Source: Rhodobiaceae bacterium
Lineage (GTDB): Bacteria > Pseudomonadota > Alphaproteobacteria > Parvibaculales > Parvibaculaceae
Direction of reading: 5' to 3'
Assembly (NCBI GenBank): GCA_021404525.1
Contig: JAAWWE010000002.1
Span: forward strand, 310,001 to 374,000
DNA: 64,000 nt
Below, piece by piece: positions 55,428 through 63,686 of this stretch; positions within the stretch are counted from its first letter, which is position 1, and each line of letters begins with the position of its first letter. The position numbers were made by a program, and so were the translations under genes. Below the pieces are notes generated by a model, which was not told where the DNA came from, did no database searches, and saw only the letters and a program-made list of their open reading frames with translations.

Positions 55428-56437
55428 GTCGGTTTCTCTTTATCGTTCTGGGACTCTTTGTTTGGTTGAACGGTCCGGCAGCTGCCCATGAAGGTAGGCC
55501 GCTTTTCATTGAGATTGAGGAGAAAGAGACCGGCGCTGTTTTTCTGAAATGGCGTGTACCCTCCACCATTGATCGAAACAATGCCCCGCAAATTACGCTG
55601 CCAGACGCCTGTGAGCGGGTGCAGTCGCCGGAGACCGCAGCGAGCCCAACGCTCAATATTGGCCAAGGCCTTTATGATTGCCGCGCCCTCAACGGACCGC
55701 TGACCGTGTCCATCGCCTATCCGCGCGGAAACCCGGCAGTGTCGTCATTGGTGCGGGTCATCCGTCCGTCAGGCGAAGTGCAGGTCATCCGCAATGGGCC
55801 TGATGCCGTCCTGATCGACATTCCAAATGCAGAAGAGGCGGGCAGCATCGTCCTGGAATATTTGATTCTGGGTGTTGAGCATATTCTCACTGGCTACGAC
55901 CATCTTCTGTTCGTCGCATGTCTGTTGATGTTGGCCGGCACAACAAGACGGGTTCTACTCATTGTAACCGGGTTCACGCTTGCTCACTCCGTAACCCTGG
56001 CTCTCGCCGCTCTGGATATTGTAAGTGTCCCCGTGGCACCGCTTGAGGCGGTAATTGCTCTCTCAATCGTGTTTGTCGCAGCAGAGCTTGCGCGTCCGGC
56101 GCGGGACACGCTCACCTGGCGCTACCCTATCCTGATCTCAAGCGGTTTCGGGCTCCTCCACGGGTTTGGTTTCGCCGCAGTGCTGGGGGAGATTGGCCTA
56201 CCCCAAACGGAAGTGCCGCTGGCCTTGCTTTTCTTCAATCTCGGCGTCGAGGTTGGGCAGATCGCTTTCATTCTGTTTCTGGTTGCCATCACCTATGTGG
56301 GCCTCCGAGTCATTGCACTTGTCAAAGAAGATGCAAAAACATGGGGTTTGAAAGAAGTGACCCTGCCCACTGCCTATCTTGTGGGAAGCCTTGCAGCTTT
56401 ATGGAGTGTTGAACGTTTTATCGCGGTCGTGGCCTAG
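55424..56437 (+). CDS. HupE/UreJ-family membrane protein
   Basis: This 337-residue product has a signal peptide (ending AAAHEG), a periplasmic domain (about 22-140) and six to seven helices. The first helix of the HupE core holds EHILTGYDHLLFVACLLML, with the His and Asp expected to bind metal, and ISSGFGLLHGFGFAAVLGE is the second conserved stretch. Classical HupE/UreJ carry Ni2+ or Co2+, but no hydrogenase or urease gene is present. The periplasmic domain makes it longer than classical HupE. Confidence 0.88.
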   Translation: MSRFLFIVLGLFVWLNGPAAAHEGRPLFIEIEEKETGAVFLKWRVPSTIDRNNAPQITLPDACERVQSPETAASPTLNIGQGLYDCRALNGPLTVSIAYPRGNPAVSSLVRVIRPSGEVQVIRNGPDAVLIDIPNAEEAGSIVLEYLILGVEHILTGYDHLLFVACLLMLAGTTRRVLLIVTGFTLAHSVTLALAALDIVSVPVAPLEAVIALSIVFVAAELARPARDTLTWRYPILISSGFGLLHGFGFAAVLGEIGLPQTEVPLALLFFNLGVEVGQIAFILFLVAITYVGLRVIALVKEDAKTWGLKEVTLPTAYLVGSLAALWSVERFIAVVA

Positions 56438-56438
56438 A

Positions 56439-56481
56439 GCATTTTCAGGAAAAGTGTGAGCGGTTTTCCGTCCGAAAATGC
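56439..56481. repeat. Palindromic intergenic repeat, copy 3
   Basis: Outer arms GCATTTT (56439-56445) and AAAATGC (56475-56481) and inner arms GGAAAA and TTTTCC pair around GTGTGAGCGG. This is the form closest to the repeats I recall from Rhizobiales. Confidence 0.75.
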
Positions 56482-56483
56482 GA

Positions 56484-56513
56484 CAAAAGAAAAGGGCAGC
56501 TGATGCTGCCCTT
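56484..56513 (-). terminator. Terminator of the DUF3604 gene
   Basis: AAGGGCAGC (56492-56500) and GCTGCCCTT (56505-56513) form a nine-bp stem with a four-base loop. On the minus strand it is followed by TTCTTTTG, just downstream of the DUF3604 stop codon. Confidence 0.75.
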
Positions 56514-56538
56514 GCTGGTTTGAAAGATGCTGAGATCA

Positions 56539-58425
56539 TCAGGGCTTGTACCAGATCGCCGATGAGTAGGCTCGCTCCTGGATTGTCGCGGGATGGTTTG
56601 TTTCTTCCACATCAATACCAAGTGCAAGCGCATCAAACAAAGAGTGGCGCGGCGTTGGGATTTCGAGAACACGGGCATAGTAGAACGCGTTCTGCGAAGC
56701 ATCAAAGTCCGGGTCTTCCCAGACCGCTGAGAGCTCTGCCGCACCGATTGTGTTTTCATAGCGACCGGTCGTGATGTCGACCGTGTTGCCAACTGGCGGG
56801 ATCTTTCCGTTCACATCTGCCACACGATCATCAGACCAGACAACGTTGTAGACTCGTTCCTGTGTTTCGCCGTCAGCCCCAAGCCAGCCTTTCACGATCT
56901 GTACTCGGTCCAGATTGCCAGACTTGGGATCTTTCGTTGCGCGGACAAGAAACTTTGGTGCCTGGTCAGCTGGGGCACCTGTCAGGTCGCCGCCCATAGG
57001 CACGCCACCCGCATAGCCAATGTCGGCAAGGTCACCCGCTTCTGCGGCAGCTGCGTCATAGTCCCACCCGCCGAAAAAACGCACAGCGATGCGCGGGCCT
57101 GTCGTGCCATAGACTTCGCGCCGCTTAAAGGCAGCGAAGATGGACTCGCGCGTGTTTTCTTCTGCCCACACAGCTGCAAGGCCGGACGCAGACATGGACC
57201 ACCCATTTGGTCCTAGACTGCCACCGGATCCTGTACGAAAGCCGCCGGTTTTCCCGAATGGAGTCGTATCGCGCGGGAACTTGCCCCAGAAGTTAGGTTC
57301 CTCTGCAGAGGCAAGACCCGTGTGGCTGTCTGTTGAGCCGATGACGCCAAACGCAAAGGGGTTTGTGCCAATCTTGTTTTCAATCTCAAGGCCGCTCAGA
57401 AGGGCGGAGCGCACATAGTCGCCCGCAACAGGTGCATATTCAGGCGCATTCTGCTGGATGTAATGGCGGTATGTTTCGAAGTCTGCAAATTCATCATCCG
57501 GCGAGAGGGATGGATGGGTTTCGCTATCGCCTTTGAACTGTGTGATCTCGACGACCGGTTCCCATTCCATACGGATCGCTGCCATCTCCGCAGTGATGGG
57601 CTCGCTGCGCAGGTTCGTCTCTGAAAACATGTAGCCTTTGGAGATATTCGAGTTGTGGGGAATGGCCACAAACTCAGCACCGGTGCGTTCTGATGTTTCC
57701 TCCAGCCAGTTCCAAAGGTCCTCTGGGTAATTGCTGTCAGATGTCGAGAAGGGCTGGAACTGACCTGCGACATCTGCACCATTTGGCGTGAACACCACCC
57801 GGTGCATATTCGCGCCTGCCGGAATGGAGCTCCACTCCCACCCAATGAAGGACGAGAACTTGCCTGGCTCATAATGGCTGTCGGTGACGGCAATGGTTTC
57901 CTGCCAGCTTGTGCGCGCCATGGTTCGCCAGCCTGGGATGCCGGCACCTAAGGGTGCTGCGGCAGCTTCTTCAACCGACATGGGCTGAGGCAGGAACGAG
58001 GCAAAGGCCGACATGCCTTCATCATCAGCAACCACGCCGCGCAGCCAGCGCTGCGCGTACCAGGCCCGGGCACGGTCAATAAGCCCCATATCGTCTGTCG
58101 GAATGCCCTTATCAACAATGTGTCGCATGCCACCCAGCATCACTGCGTGGTCAGCGATAACGAGAAAATCGAGCGGCGTTTCAATCTGCACGCGACCCTG
58201 GTGCCCCGGGTTCACAACCGGTAGGCCCTTGGCGTAGCGGTAGGCGGTGTCGGGGTCCGCTGTCTGGTTGCGGTTGAGGTAAGCGTCGAAGGAGTAGGAC
58301 GTGTGAAGGTGGGTGTCGCCCCACAGCAATGTTGTGTCCGCGGCCTGCGCTGTCTGGCTTGCGAGTGCCAGCGCGAACGCCGTCACGGTGCCCAGCAGGT
58401 GCTGTTTTAAATCGTTCGTACCCAT
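56539..58425 (-). CDS. Exported DUF3604 (PHP-like) protein
   Basis: The 628-residue protein begins with a signal peptide (ending TAQA near 28) and then LLWGDTHLHTSYSFDAYLN, the DUF3604 start whose D-T-H-x-H pattern resembles PHP metal sites. Further His/Asp-bearing motifs are FLVIADHA, FIGWEWSS and IGSTDSHTGLA. A metal-dependent hydrolase in the periplasm is the natural reading, but no DUF3604 substrate is established to my knowledge. It converges with the HupE/UreJ gene and has its own terminator. Confidence 0.85.
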   Translation of the reverse strand: MGTNDLKQHLLGTVTAFALALASQTAQAADTTLLWGDTHLHTSYSFDAYLNRNQTADPDTAYRYAKGLPVVNPGHQGRVQIETPLDFLVIADHAVMLGGMRHIVDKGIPTDDMGLIDRARAWYAQRWLRGVVADDEGMSAFASFLPQPMSVEEAAAAPLGAGIPGWRTMARTSWQETIAVTDSHYEPGKFSSFIGWEWSSIPAGANMHRVVFTPNGADVAGQFQPFSTSDSNYPEDLWNWLEETSERTGAEFVAIPHNSNISKGYMFSETNLRSEPITAEMAAIRMEWEPVVEITQFKGDSETHPSLSPDDEFADFETYRHYIQQNAPEYAPVAGDYVRSALLSGLEIENKIGTNPFAFGVIGSTDSHTGLASAEEPNFWGKFPRDTTPFGKTGGFRTGSGGSLGPNGWSMSASGLAAVWAEENTRESIFAAFKRREVYGTTGPRIAVRFFGGWDYDAAAAEAGDLADIGYAGGVPMGGDLTGAPADQAPKFLVRATKDPKSGNLDRVQIVKGWLGADGETQERVYNVVWSDDRVADVNGKIPPVGNTVDITTGRYENTIGAAELSAVWEDPDFDASQNAFYYARVLEIPTPRHSLFDALALGIDVEETNHPATIQERAYSSAIWYKP

Positions 58426-58542
58426 CGTGCGTCCCCTCCCTTTAGCCGCGCCGAGCGCGCAGATCCTTAGCTTTAGGTTTTAGGGGAATGGGTGCAAGCC
58501 ATCAGCGGCAGATTTAGCGAGTTCCGGTCTGCGGAATAAGGC

Positions 58543-59139
58543 TCACGCTCCGCGAATAATCGCCAAAATACCCGCTAACTGCGCCTCGATGACATCTGCG
58601 GCGTCCAACTGCTGAACATTTTTCATGCGCGTCCAGGAATCGTAAGAAGCAACCTGGTCTGCTGCATGTTGAAGTGCGGGAGAAAGCTCCTGCAACTCAG
58701 GCAGGTTCTTGAAAAGAAATTTGCGTTGAAGTTCAGCAAAAGCGTCATAGGAGCGGGTTAAATACGGCGACTTCCATTTTCGCGCGATTGTGCATGTCAT
58801 AAATGGGTGAACTGTTTCGAAGAAATGAGCGCGGCGTTCGATCAGCTTGCGGGCTCGGTCTTCCAAAGGACCAGTAAGCGTTTTCAGGTCAAATTCGGGG
58901 AACACCCGCGCCTTGATGACCTGATCGACTTCCTGATAGAGCGTCTCCATATCCTCAAAATGGCGGAATACAGTGCGAAGGCCGACATTTGCTCGGTCCG
59001 CTACATCCTCACTGGTAGGTGCAGCATTCCCTTCGCCGACCAGCGAAACCATTGCCTCGACGATCGCCGCACGTGTGCGGGTGCTCCGGTTCAGCCGACC
59101 ATCAACTTGCTGTGTTGTCTTGCCTTCTACGATGGACAC
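58543..59139 (-). CDS. TetR-family regulator
   Basis: The chosen start is GTG 59139, with AGGAG eight bases upstream (198 residues); TTG 59160 would add seven. The helix-turn-helix is seen in RAAIVEAMVSLVGEGNAAPT followed by SEDVADRANVGLRTVFRHFE. The C-terminal domain is not assigned. It is divergent from the DUF1330 gene, with a palindrome at 59183-59199 in the gap covering its own likely -10 box, so it probably represses itself and DUF1330. Confidence 0.88.
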   Translation of the reverse strand: MSIVEGKTTQQVDGRLNRSTRTRAAIVEAMVSLVGEGNAAPTSEDVADRANVGLRTVFRHFEDMETLYQEVDQVIKARVFPEFDLKTLTGPLEDRARKLIERRAHFFETVHPFMTCTIARKWKSPYLTRSYDAFAELQRKFLFKNLPELQELSPALQHAADQVASYDSWTRMKNVQQLDAADVIEAQLAGILAIIRGA

Positions 59140-59182
59140 CTGAGGATCTCCTGTTTTCAATCTACTGGACGAGGATAACTAA

Positions 59183-59199
59183 TGGCACTTATAGTGTCA
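59183..59199. promoter_or_regulatory. Palindromic operator between tetR and DUF1330
   Basis: TGGCACT and AGTGTCA flank TAT, with one mismatched pair. On the minus strand TATAAG (59193-59188) within it is a plausible -10 box, with ATGACA (59217-59212) 18 bases upstream as -35. Confidence 0.55.
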
Positions 59200-59247
59200 A
59201 AAAACAGATATTGTCATATGCTTTTGATAGCAGAAGGAGCAGGAAAA

Positions 59248-59661
59248 ATGGATGTCGTAAATGCCATGCGTCCAAATGAAGCGCAGATCAAGGAATGGAC
59301 CAGCGGTTCAGTGGACGGACCGATTGTCATGGTCAATCTGCTCAAGTTCTATGACAAAGCTCAATATGCCGACGGGCGGGACCCAGATATTAGCGGCGCG
59401 GAAGCCTATCAACGCTACGCTGTTGAAGTCTCAAAACTCGTAGAAGGTCTGGGCGGCAAAATGATCTATGGCGGTGCGGTGACACTGACATTGATTGGAG
59501 AAGTTGCCGAAGACTGGGATGTGATTGCCTGCGTTCAGTATCCCTCACGGAAAGCCATGCTCGAAATGACCATGTCTCCGGAGTACCAGGCGATTGAAGT
59601 TCATCGGGATGCGGGGCTCGCCGGTCAGCTCAATATTGAGACGGTTTCGGGTGCATTCTAA
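59248..59661 (+). CDS. DUF1330 protein
   Basis: ATG 59248 follows a GAAGGAGCAGGAAAA stretch, which fixes the start (137 residues). The ferredoxin-like DUF1330 fold is seen in GPIVMVNLLKFYDKA, AYQRYAVEVSKLVEGLGGKM and the C-terminal VQYPSRKAMLEMTMSPEYQA. These small dimeric proteins have no settled function. The upstream in-frame ATG at 59182 would put codons over the operator and is rejected. Confidence 0.88.
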   Translation: MDVVNAMRPNEAQIKEWTSGSVDGPIVMVNLLKFYDKAQYADGRDPDISGAEAYQRYAVEVSKLVEGLGGKMIYGGAVTLTLIGEVAEDWDVIACVQYPSRKAMLEMTMSPEYQAIEVHRDAGLAGQLNIETVSGAF

Positions 59662-59743
59662 CGCTCCCTCCCGCGCTGTTTAGACGCTACAGTCCCATAA
59701 TTGAAAAACAGATCGCCAATAGGCGACGCATTGGAGGCAACCT

Positions 59744-60379
59744 ATGGCCCTTACATTTTACGATTACACACCTGCGCCCAGTCCTCGCCGCGCCCGCATA
59801 TTCATGGCGGAAAAAGGCGTGAAGGCCGAAAACATCCAGATTGATATGGCGAAGGCCGAACAGCTGACGGATGAATTCAAAGCGATCAATCCGGCCTGTA
59901 CCATTCCGGTTCTGAAACTGGAAGACGGCACGATCCTCACCGAGAATGATGGCATCGCAGCCTATCTGGAAGCGGCCTACCCTGAGCCGCCGCTCCTCGG
60001 TGTTACACCGGAAGAAAAAGGCCTGGTTGCCAATTGGCAGTCGCGCATGTTGATGGAAGGTCTCTCAGCGGTGGCGGAGACATTGCGCAACTCCTCACCC
60101 GGCATGAAAGATCGCGCCACCACAGGGCCGGTCAACTATGCACAGATTCCCGAACTGGCAGAGCGCGGGCGTGCGCGTCTCACGGTTTTCATGGACACGC
60201 TCAACTCCCGCCTCAAAGACCGCGAGTTCGTGGCGATTGATACCTACAGCTATGCCGACATCACCGCGCAAGTCGTGGTCGATTTTGCAAAATGGGTGAA
60301 GGTGACGCCGACCGACGATCACACAGATCTGCAACGCTGGCACGCGGCAGTGTCTGCTCGCCCGAGCGCATCCGCATAA
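59744..60379 (+). CDS. Glutathione S-transferase
   Basis: The 211-residue protein has a thioredoxin-like N-terminal domain (about 1-80) with PAPSPRRARIFMAEKGV, the cis-Pro in ACTIPVLKLEDGT and the glutathione-contact TENDGIAAYLE, then an all-helical C-terminal domain (about 90-205) with YSYADITAQVVVDFAKW. It would conjugate or isomerise electrophiles in the cytosol. It is likely cotranscribed with DUF1330 (82 bp upstream). Confidence 0.92.
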   Translation: MALTFYDYTPAPSPRRARIFMAEKGVKAENIQIDMAKAEQLTDEFKAINPACTIPVLKLEDGTILTENDGIAAYLEAAYPEPPLLGVTPEEKGLVANWQSRMLMEGLSAVAETLRNSSPGMKDRATTGPVNYAQIPELAERGRARLTVFMDTLNSRLKDREFVAIDTYSYADITAQVVVDFAKWVKVTPTDDHTDLQRWHAAVSARPSASA

Positions 60380-60390
60380 AGCGCATCCGC

Positions 60391-61512
60391 TTAGTCTGAG
60401 GACGCACCTTCTGGGCGTTTGCCGTCCAGAAACCAATCCAGGATGCGGGCATTTTCTTCGCGCGGATAGGTGTGGCTGAGGTCACTGATTTCGCGATAGA
60501 CAATGTCCGCACCGCCGCCACCGAGTGCCCGGTATGCCGTGCGCGCAATATCGATGGGGAACATCCAGTCCTTCGCCCCGTGGGTGAGGTAAATGGGCAG
60601 GCCGTTGAGCCGCTCACCATCCACAACTTCAAGCAAAAAAGGATGAAAGCTCGCTGAGATAGGGGCGAGATGTGTGAACTTGGAATCTGTTTGCAGGCCT
60701 TGAACATAGGTGAAGGTCCCGCCATCGCTCATGCCAGTGAGAAGCAGCTTGTTGGTGTCAATCGACCAGTTCTCAGTGACGTGGGCGAGCATGCGCTCAA
60801 GGTTCGGACTGTCCACGTCTTCGCCCATAAGAGACCAGGTGCCGTCCGAAGAGCTTGGGCTTAAGAGGATCACACCTCGGCTGCGCGCGGCCCGGATCCA
60901 CGACCAGAGAAAATCGCGCCCGTGTCCGCTGCCCCCATGCATCGCAACCATGAGTGGATAGGTTTTTGAAGGGTCGTAGTTTTCAGGCACATAGAGCGAG
61001 AAGCCGCCGCGCTCTTTCTTTTCATTGCCAAAATGATGTACCCCAACGCTTGGCCCCTCAGTTTGTTCAGCAGCCAGTGCCTGCAAAAGCGCTGCATCGT
61101 CCCGTTGCTCCTCCTCCAGGAAAAAGCGGCTGACAGGCGGCAGAACAGCGGCAACGGGATAGAGCGCTTCCAGCGCGCGTGAAGAATGTCGGAGGGCACG
61201 GTAAGCGGCCATGATTCCGTTTTCGGGATCATCAAGCGCGCCGCGCAACTCTTCATAAGCGCGCATAACAGATGTGGATGATGCGACAATACGATCCCGA
61301 AAGGGATGAAAATCGTCAGGCCAGTCCGCCGCCTGGAACCCGACCAGTGCGTCTTCAACACCTTTGTCGAGCGCGCCCACATGTTTGACAACTTCTTCAA
61401 GGCGTGGCGGATGCAAATGTCGGCTAATGAACAAAAGGCCCTCCAAGGAATGAAGCAGAGGTGGGACCAGCGCAGTGATCGCGTCTGACAATTGATCGGT
61501 GTTTTCGTTCAT
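60391..61512 (-). CDS. Alpha/beta hydrolase, phospholipase/carboxylesterase type
   Basis: ATG 61512 gives 373 residues. The N-terminal 160 residues form a helical region of unknown role; the C-terminal half is an alpha/beta hydrolase with MVAMHGGSGHGRDFLWSW (oxyanion), the nucleophile in LLTGMSDGGTFTYV, an acid in THGAKDWMFPID and the His in SDLSHTYPREE. The layout resembles PHB-depolymerase/feruloyl-esterase-like enzymes. No signal peptide is seen. It converges with the GST gene at 11 bases. Confidence 0.85.
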   Translation of the reverse strand: MNENTDQLSDAITALVPPLLHSLEGLLFISRHLHPPRLEEVVKHVGALDKGVEDALVGFQAADWPDDFHPFRDRIVASSTSVMRAYEELRGALDDPENGIMAAYRALRHSSRALEALYPVAAVLPPVSRFFLEEEQRDDAALLQALAAEQTEGPSVGVHHFGNEKKERGGFSLYVPENYDPSKTYPLMVAMHGGSGHGRDFLWSWIRAARSRGVILLSPSSSDGTWSLMGEDVDSPNLERMLAHVTENWSIDTNKLLLTGMSDGGTFTYVQGLQTDSKFTHLAPISASFHPFLLEVVDGERLNGLPIYLTHGAKDWMFPIDIARTAYRALGGGGADIVYREISDLSHTYPREENARILDWFLDGKRPEGASSD

Positions 61513-61617
61513 GGATTGGCTCAATAGGTGTTTCGGATGCGCGCAGTGTGTCACCCGTTGCTCGCCGCGTCCATGCGCGAAGAGGGCCCAGATTTGATCA
61601 GCGGGCAGGTGGGGTTC

Positions 61618-61878
61618 TTAGGTCTCGATCCGCAGATATTTGAGAATGGTCCAGCGGGCAAAGATGCCAAATACACCCGCTATCGTTACGGCAAACAAAA
61701 ATCCGCTGACCGAGAAAGAGGATAGATCACCCATCCACCATGCTCGCAGCAAACCATAGGCGGGATAGAGGATGAACAGAATATAGGCCGACAAAGCGGC
61801 AGCGATACGCGTAACCAGAGCCTGGCTGAAAGCGAAAGGGCGAACCGTGGTGGCATCTGTCTGAGGGAGTGGGGTCAT
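61618..61878 (-). CDS. Small two-helix membrane protein
   Basis: The 86-residue frame from ATG 61878 (TPLPQTDATTVRPFAFSQAL) has two hydrophobic segments (about 21-42 and 51-74). I do not recognise a family. It follows the larger membrane protein by 14 bases on the same strand and may be its small partner. Confidence 0.6.
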   Translation of the reverse strand: MTPLPQTDATTVRPFAFSQALVTRIAAALSAYILFILYPAYGLLRAWWMGDLSSFSVSGFLFAVTIAGVFGIFARWTILKYLRIET

Positions 61879-61892
61879 GGGTCTGTCTCTCC

Positions 61893-62426
61893 TCAAAAGG
61901 GTTTCACAATGGCGAGGTAAAAAGTGAAGGTGATCGACACGATCACGATCGGCGTGGTGATGATCAGGAACCACCAATGCAGATGAATGGCCTTTTCATG
62001 TGCAACGCCATCACCTGCTTCACGCAGGCGTTCTTTATTGCCGCCAAAATGGGCCAGGTGAAAGTCGGCGATCTCAATCGGCAGGAAGACTAGAACGATC
62101 AGCACAAGCTTCATGGCAAACCACCCGCTGTCCGGCGTCCAGCCGCCGGCAAGCATCAGCAGCGGGCCGGTGATGAGCAACATGGGGAACGCTATATGCT
62201 CAAGCTTGGCACCATCATCAAAGCGTTCCATAGCCCAGTTGCGAAGCCGAATGCGCTCAGGGTCATGTGGCGCCCGCTGCCAGTCGCGGAAGAGCGGCAC
62301 AAGATAGTTTCCATAAGCGACCGACGTGCTCCAGGCCCATATGGCTGCAAAAACCATATGCACAAATTTCAGCGTCAAATAGTAATCGCTTAGAAAATCG
62401 TTCGCTGTAGTGAATAGTGTGTCCAT
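61893..62426 (-). CDS. Four-helix membrane protein with conserved histidines
   Basis: The 177-residue protein has four membrane helices (about 16-36, 74-92, 99-120 and 145-172). His residues sit near membrane edges (LKFVHMVFAAIWAW, KLEHIAFPMLLIT, ADFHLAHFGG, AIHLHWWFLI). This arrangement recalls CopD/DUF2269-type or haem-binding membrane proteins, but I cannot name the family. It lies between the Ser hydrolase and MarR genes, with the 86-residue protein following on the same strand. Confidence 0.72.
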   Translation of the reverse strand: MDTLFTTANDFLSDYYLTLKFVHMVFAAIWAWSTSVAYGNYLVPLFRDWQRAPHDPERIRLRNWAMERFDDGAKLEHIAFPMLLITGPLLMLAGGWTPDSGWFAMKLVLIVLVFLPIEIADFHLAHFGGNKERLREAGDGVAHEKAIHLHWWFLIITTPIVIVSITFTFYLAIVKPF

Positions 62427-62466
62427 GATCGATCACTCTCCCCTCATGTGATCGGATTTGCATGCC

Positions 62467-62949
62467 TTATGAAGCAGTGGTCTCCGTTTCAGTGGCGACA
62501 TTTGGTATCTCGCCCCACTCTTTGCGGAGCCCCTTGAGCAGGGCATCAATCGTAGGCTCGCCCAGGCGATCAACGAGAGCGGCTTCCAGGTTCGACATGA
62601 TACTTGCAGCGGCTAGGTGGACCGGTCGACCTTCTCGCGAAAAGCGGATCAGTTTGCAGCGCTTGTCTGCTGGATCAGGCGTCAGCTCAATCAACCGCTT
62701 TTCTTCCAGTTCCCTCACGGCGGAATTGATCGACTGGCGTGTAACGCCGAGCGTGCGCGCAAGATCGCTTGGCCTTTGAATACCTGAGGCCACATAGACC
62801 AGCACCATCGATTCCAGTCGCCGCACACTCGGAAGCCCATGCGCCTGCAGGTTTTGCTGCAACCCGCGGTCGAGCCACATAAAGCCTTCGAGCAGGCTCG
62901 TCATAAGGCCCCGTCCAACCGGAATATTCTGTTTTAGCCGCTGCGTCAT
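62467..62949 (-). CDS. MarR-family transcriptional regulator
   Basis: ATG 62949 gives 160 residues; the frame is open further upstream but that stretch is the promoter. The winged helix runs about 60-130: VLVYVASGIQRPSDLARTLG, then VTRQSINSAVRELEEKRLIE and the wing LTPDPADKRCKLIRFSREG with the D-x-R pattern. It is divergent from the CMD gene, with a perfect palindrome between them, so it very likely controls that operon and itself. Confidence 0.9.
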   Translation of the reverse strand: MTQRLKQNIPVGRGLMTSLLEGFMWLDRGLQQNLQAHGLPSVRRLESMVLVYVASGIQRPSDLARTLGVTRQSINSAVRELEEKRLIELTPDPADKRCKLIRFSREGRPVHLAAASIMSNLEAALVDRLGEPTIDALLKGLRKEWGEIPNVATETETTAS

Positions 62950-62970
62950 CTCTCTCCCCACGTGGGTAGC

Positions 62971-62999
62971 TTGAATATATTGTAAGTTTATCTTACAAA
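62971..62999. promoter_or_regulatory. MarR operator and divergent promoter
   Basis: Perfect arms TTGTAAG (62980-62986) and CTTACAA (62992-62998) flank TTTAT. On the plus strand TTGAAT (62971-62976), 17 bases and TACAAA (62994-62999) form a promoter whose spacer and -10 box are covered by the palindrome. Confidence 0.75.
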
Positions 63000-63028
63000 T
63001 AGCAAAGACAATTGTGAGGGAGAAAGCC

Positions 63029-63670
63029 ATGCCCAGATTGGCGCAAGTGGCAAAAGCCGACGCGGATCCGTTCATCGATCAGATCTACCAACTCTTGTTC
63101 CAGGATCGCGATCCGGTCGAGTCACCAGGCACAGCAACCGGCACCCCCGGCAACTGGTGGACTGTCTTCGCACTTGTGCCCGATTGCTTCAAGCATGCGG
63201 TGGAGGGCTTTCAGTTCTATCGCGACCCCAATCGCAAACTGAGCCCTAAATTGCGCGAGCTCGGACAAACCCGCGCTGGCTATGTGCGGGGCTCCCAGTT
63301 TGTTTTTTCGCAACACTGTAAGTCCTGCCGTGATGTCGGTTTTTCCGAAGAACAAATTGACGCGCTGCCGCACTGGCATGTGGCGGATTGTTTTTCAGAA
63401 GTTGAACGCGCGGTCCTCGCGTATACCGACGAGATGGTGATGGACAATGGGCGCGTGTCAGACGGCACATTTGCGGTTTTGAAGAAACATCTGAGCGACG
63501 TGGAGATCCTTGAGCTCACCTACATCACGGCCATGTATGAGATGCACGCGATCATGAGCCGAGCACTGAAGCTCGAATATGACGATGTCGACGAACGCGT
63601 TGTTGAGGTACCGATGCCTGATGGAGACGGCTCCTCCGACGTGATGAGCATGGTCGATACAGACAAATAA
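63029..63670 (+). CDS. AhpD/carboxymuconolactone decarboxylase-like protein
   Basis: ATG 63029 follows GAGGGAGAAAG (213 residues). The CMD-type core is seen in PKLRELGQTRAGYVRGSQFV, the CxxC in SQHCKSCRDVGFSEEQIDAL and VERAVLAYTDEMV. AhpD members use the CxxC pair as a thiol peroxidase or reductase; the His usually three residues after it is Asp/Val here. It heads a same-strand pair with the VOC gene, under the MarR operator. Confidence 0.85.
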   Translation: MPRLAQVAKADADPFIDQIYQLLFQDRDPVESPGTATGTPGNWWTVFALVPDCFKHAVEGFQFYRDPNRKLSPKLRELGQTRAGYVRGSQFVFSQHCKSCRDVGFSEEQIDALPHWHVADCFSEVERAVLAYTDEMVMDNGRVSDGTFAVLKKHLSDVEILELTYITAMYEMHAIMSRALKLEYDDVDERVVEVPMPDGDGSSDVMSMVDTDK

Positions 63671-63686
63671 ACGGAGGAGAAAGCAA

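Noticed and set aside
55424-56437. HupE/UreJ protein as a hydrogenase or urease accessory
   Set aside because: No hup, hyp or ure genes are present, and the protein has an extra periplasmic domain; only the family name is kept.
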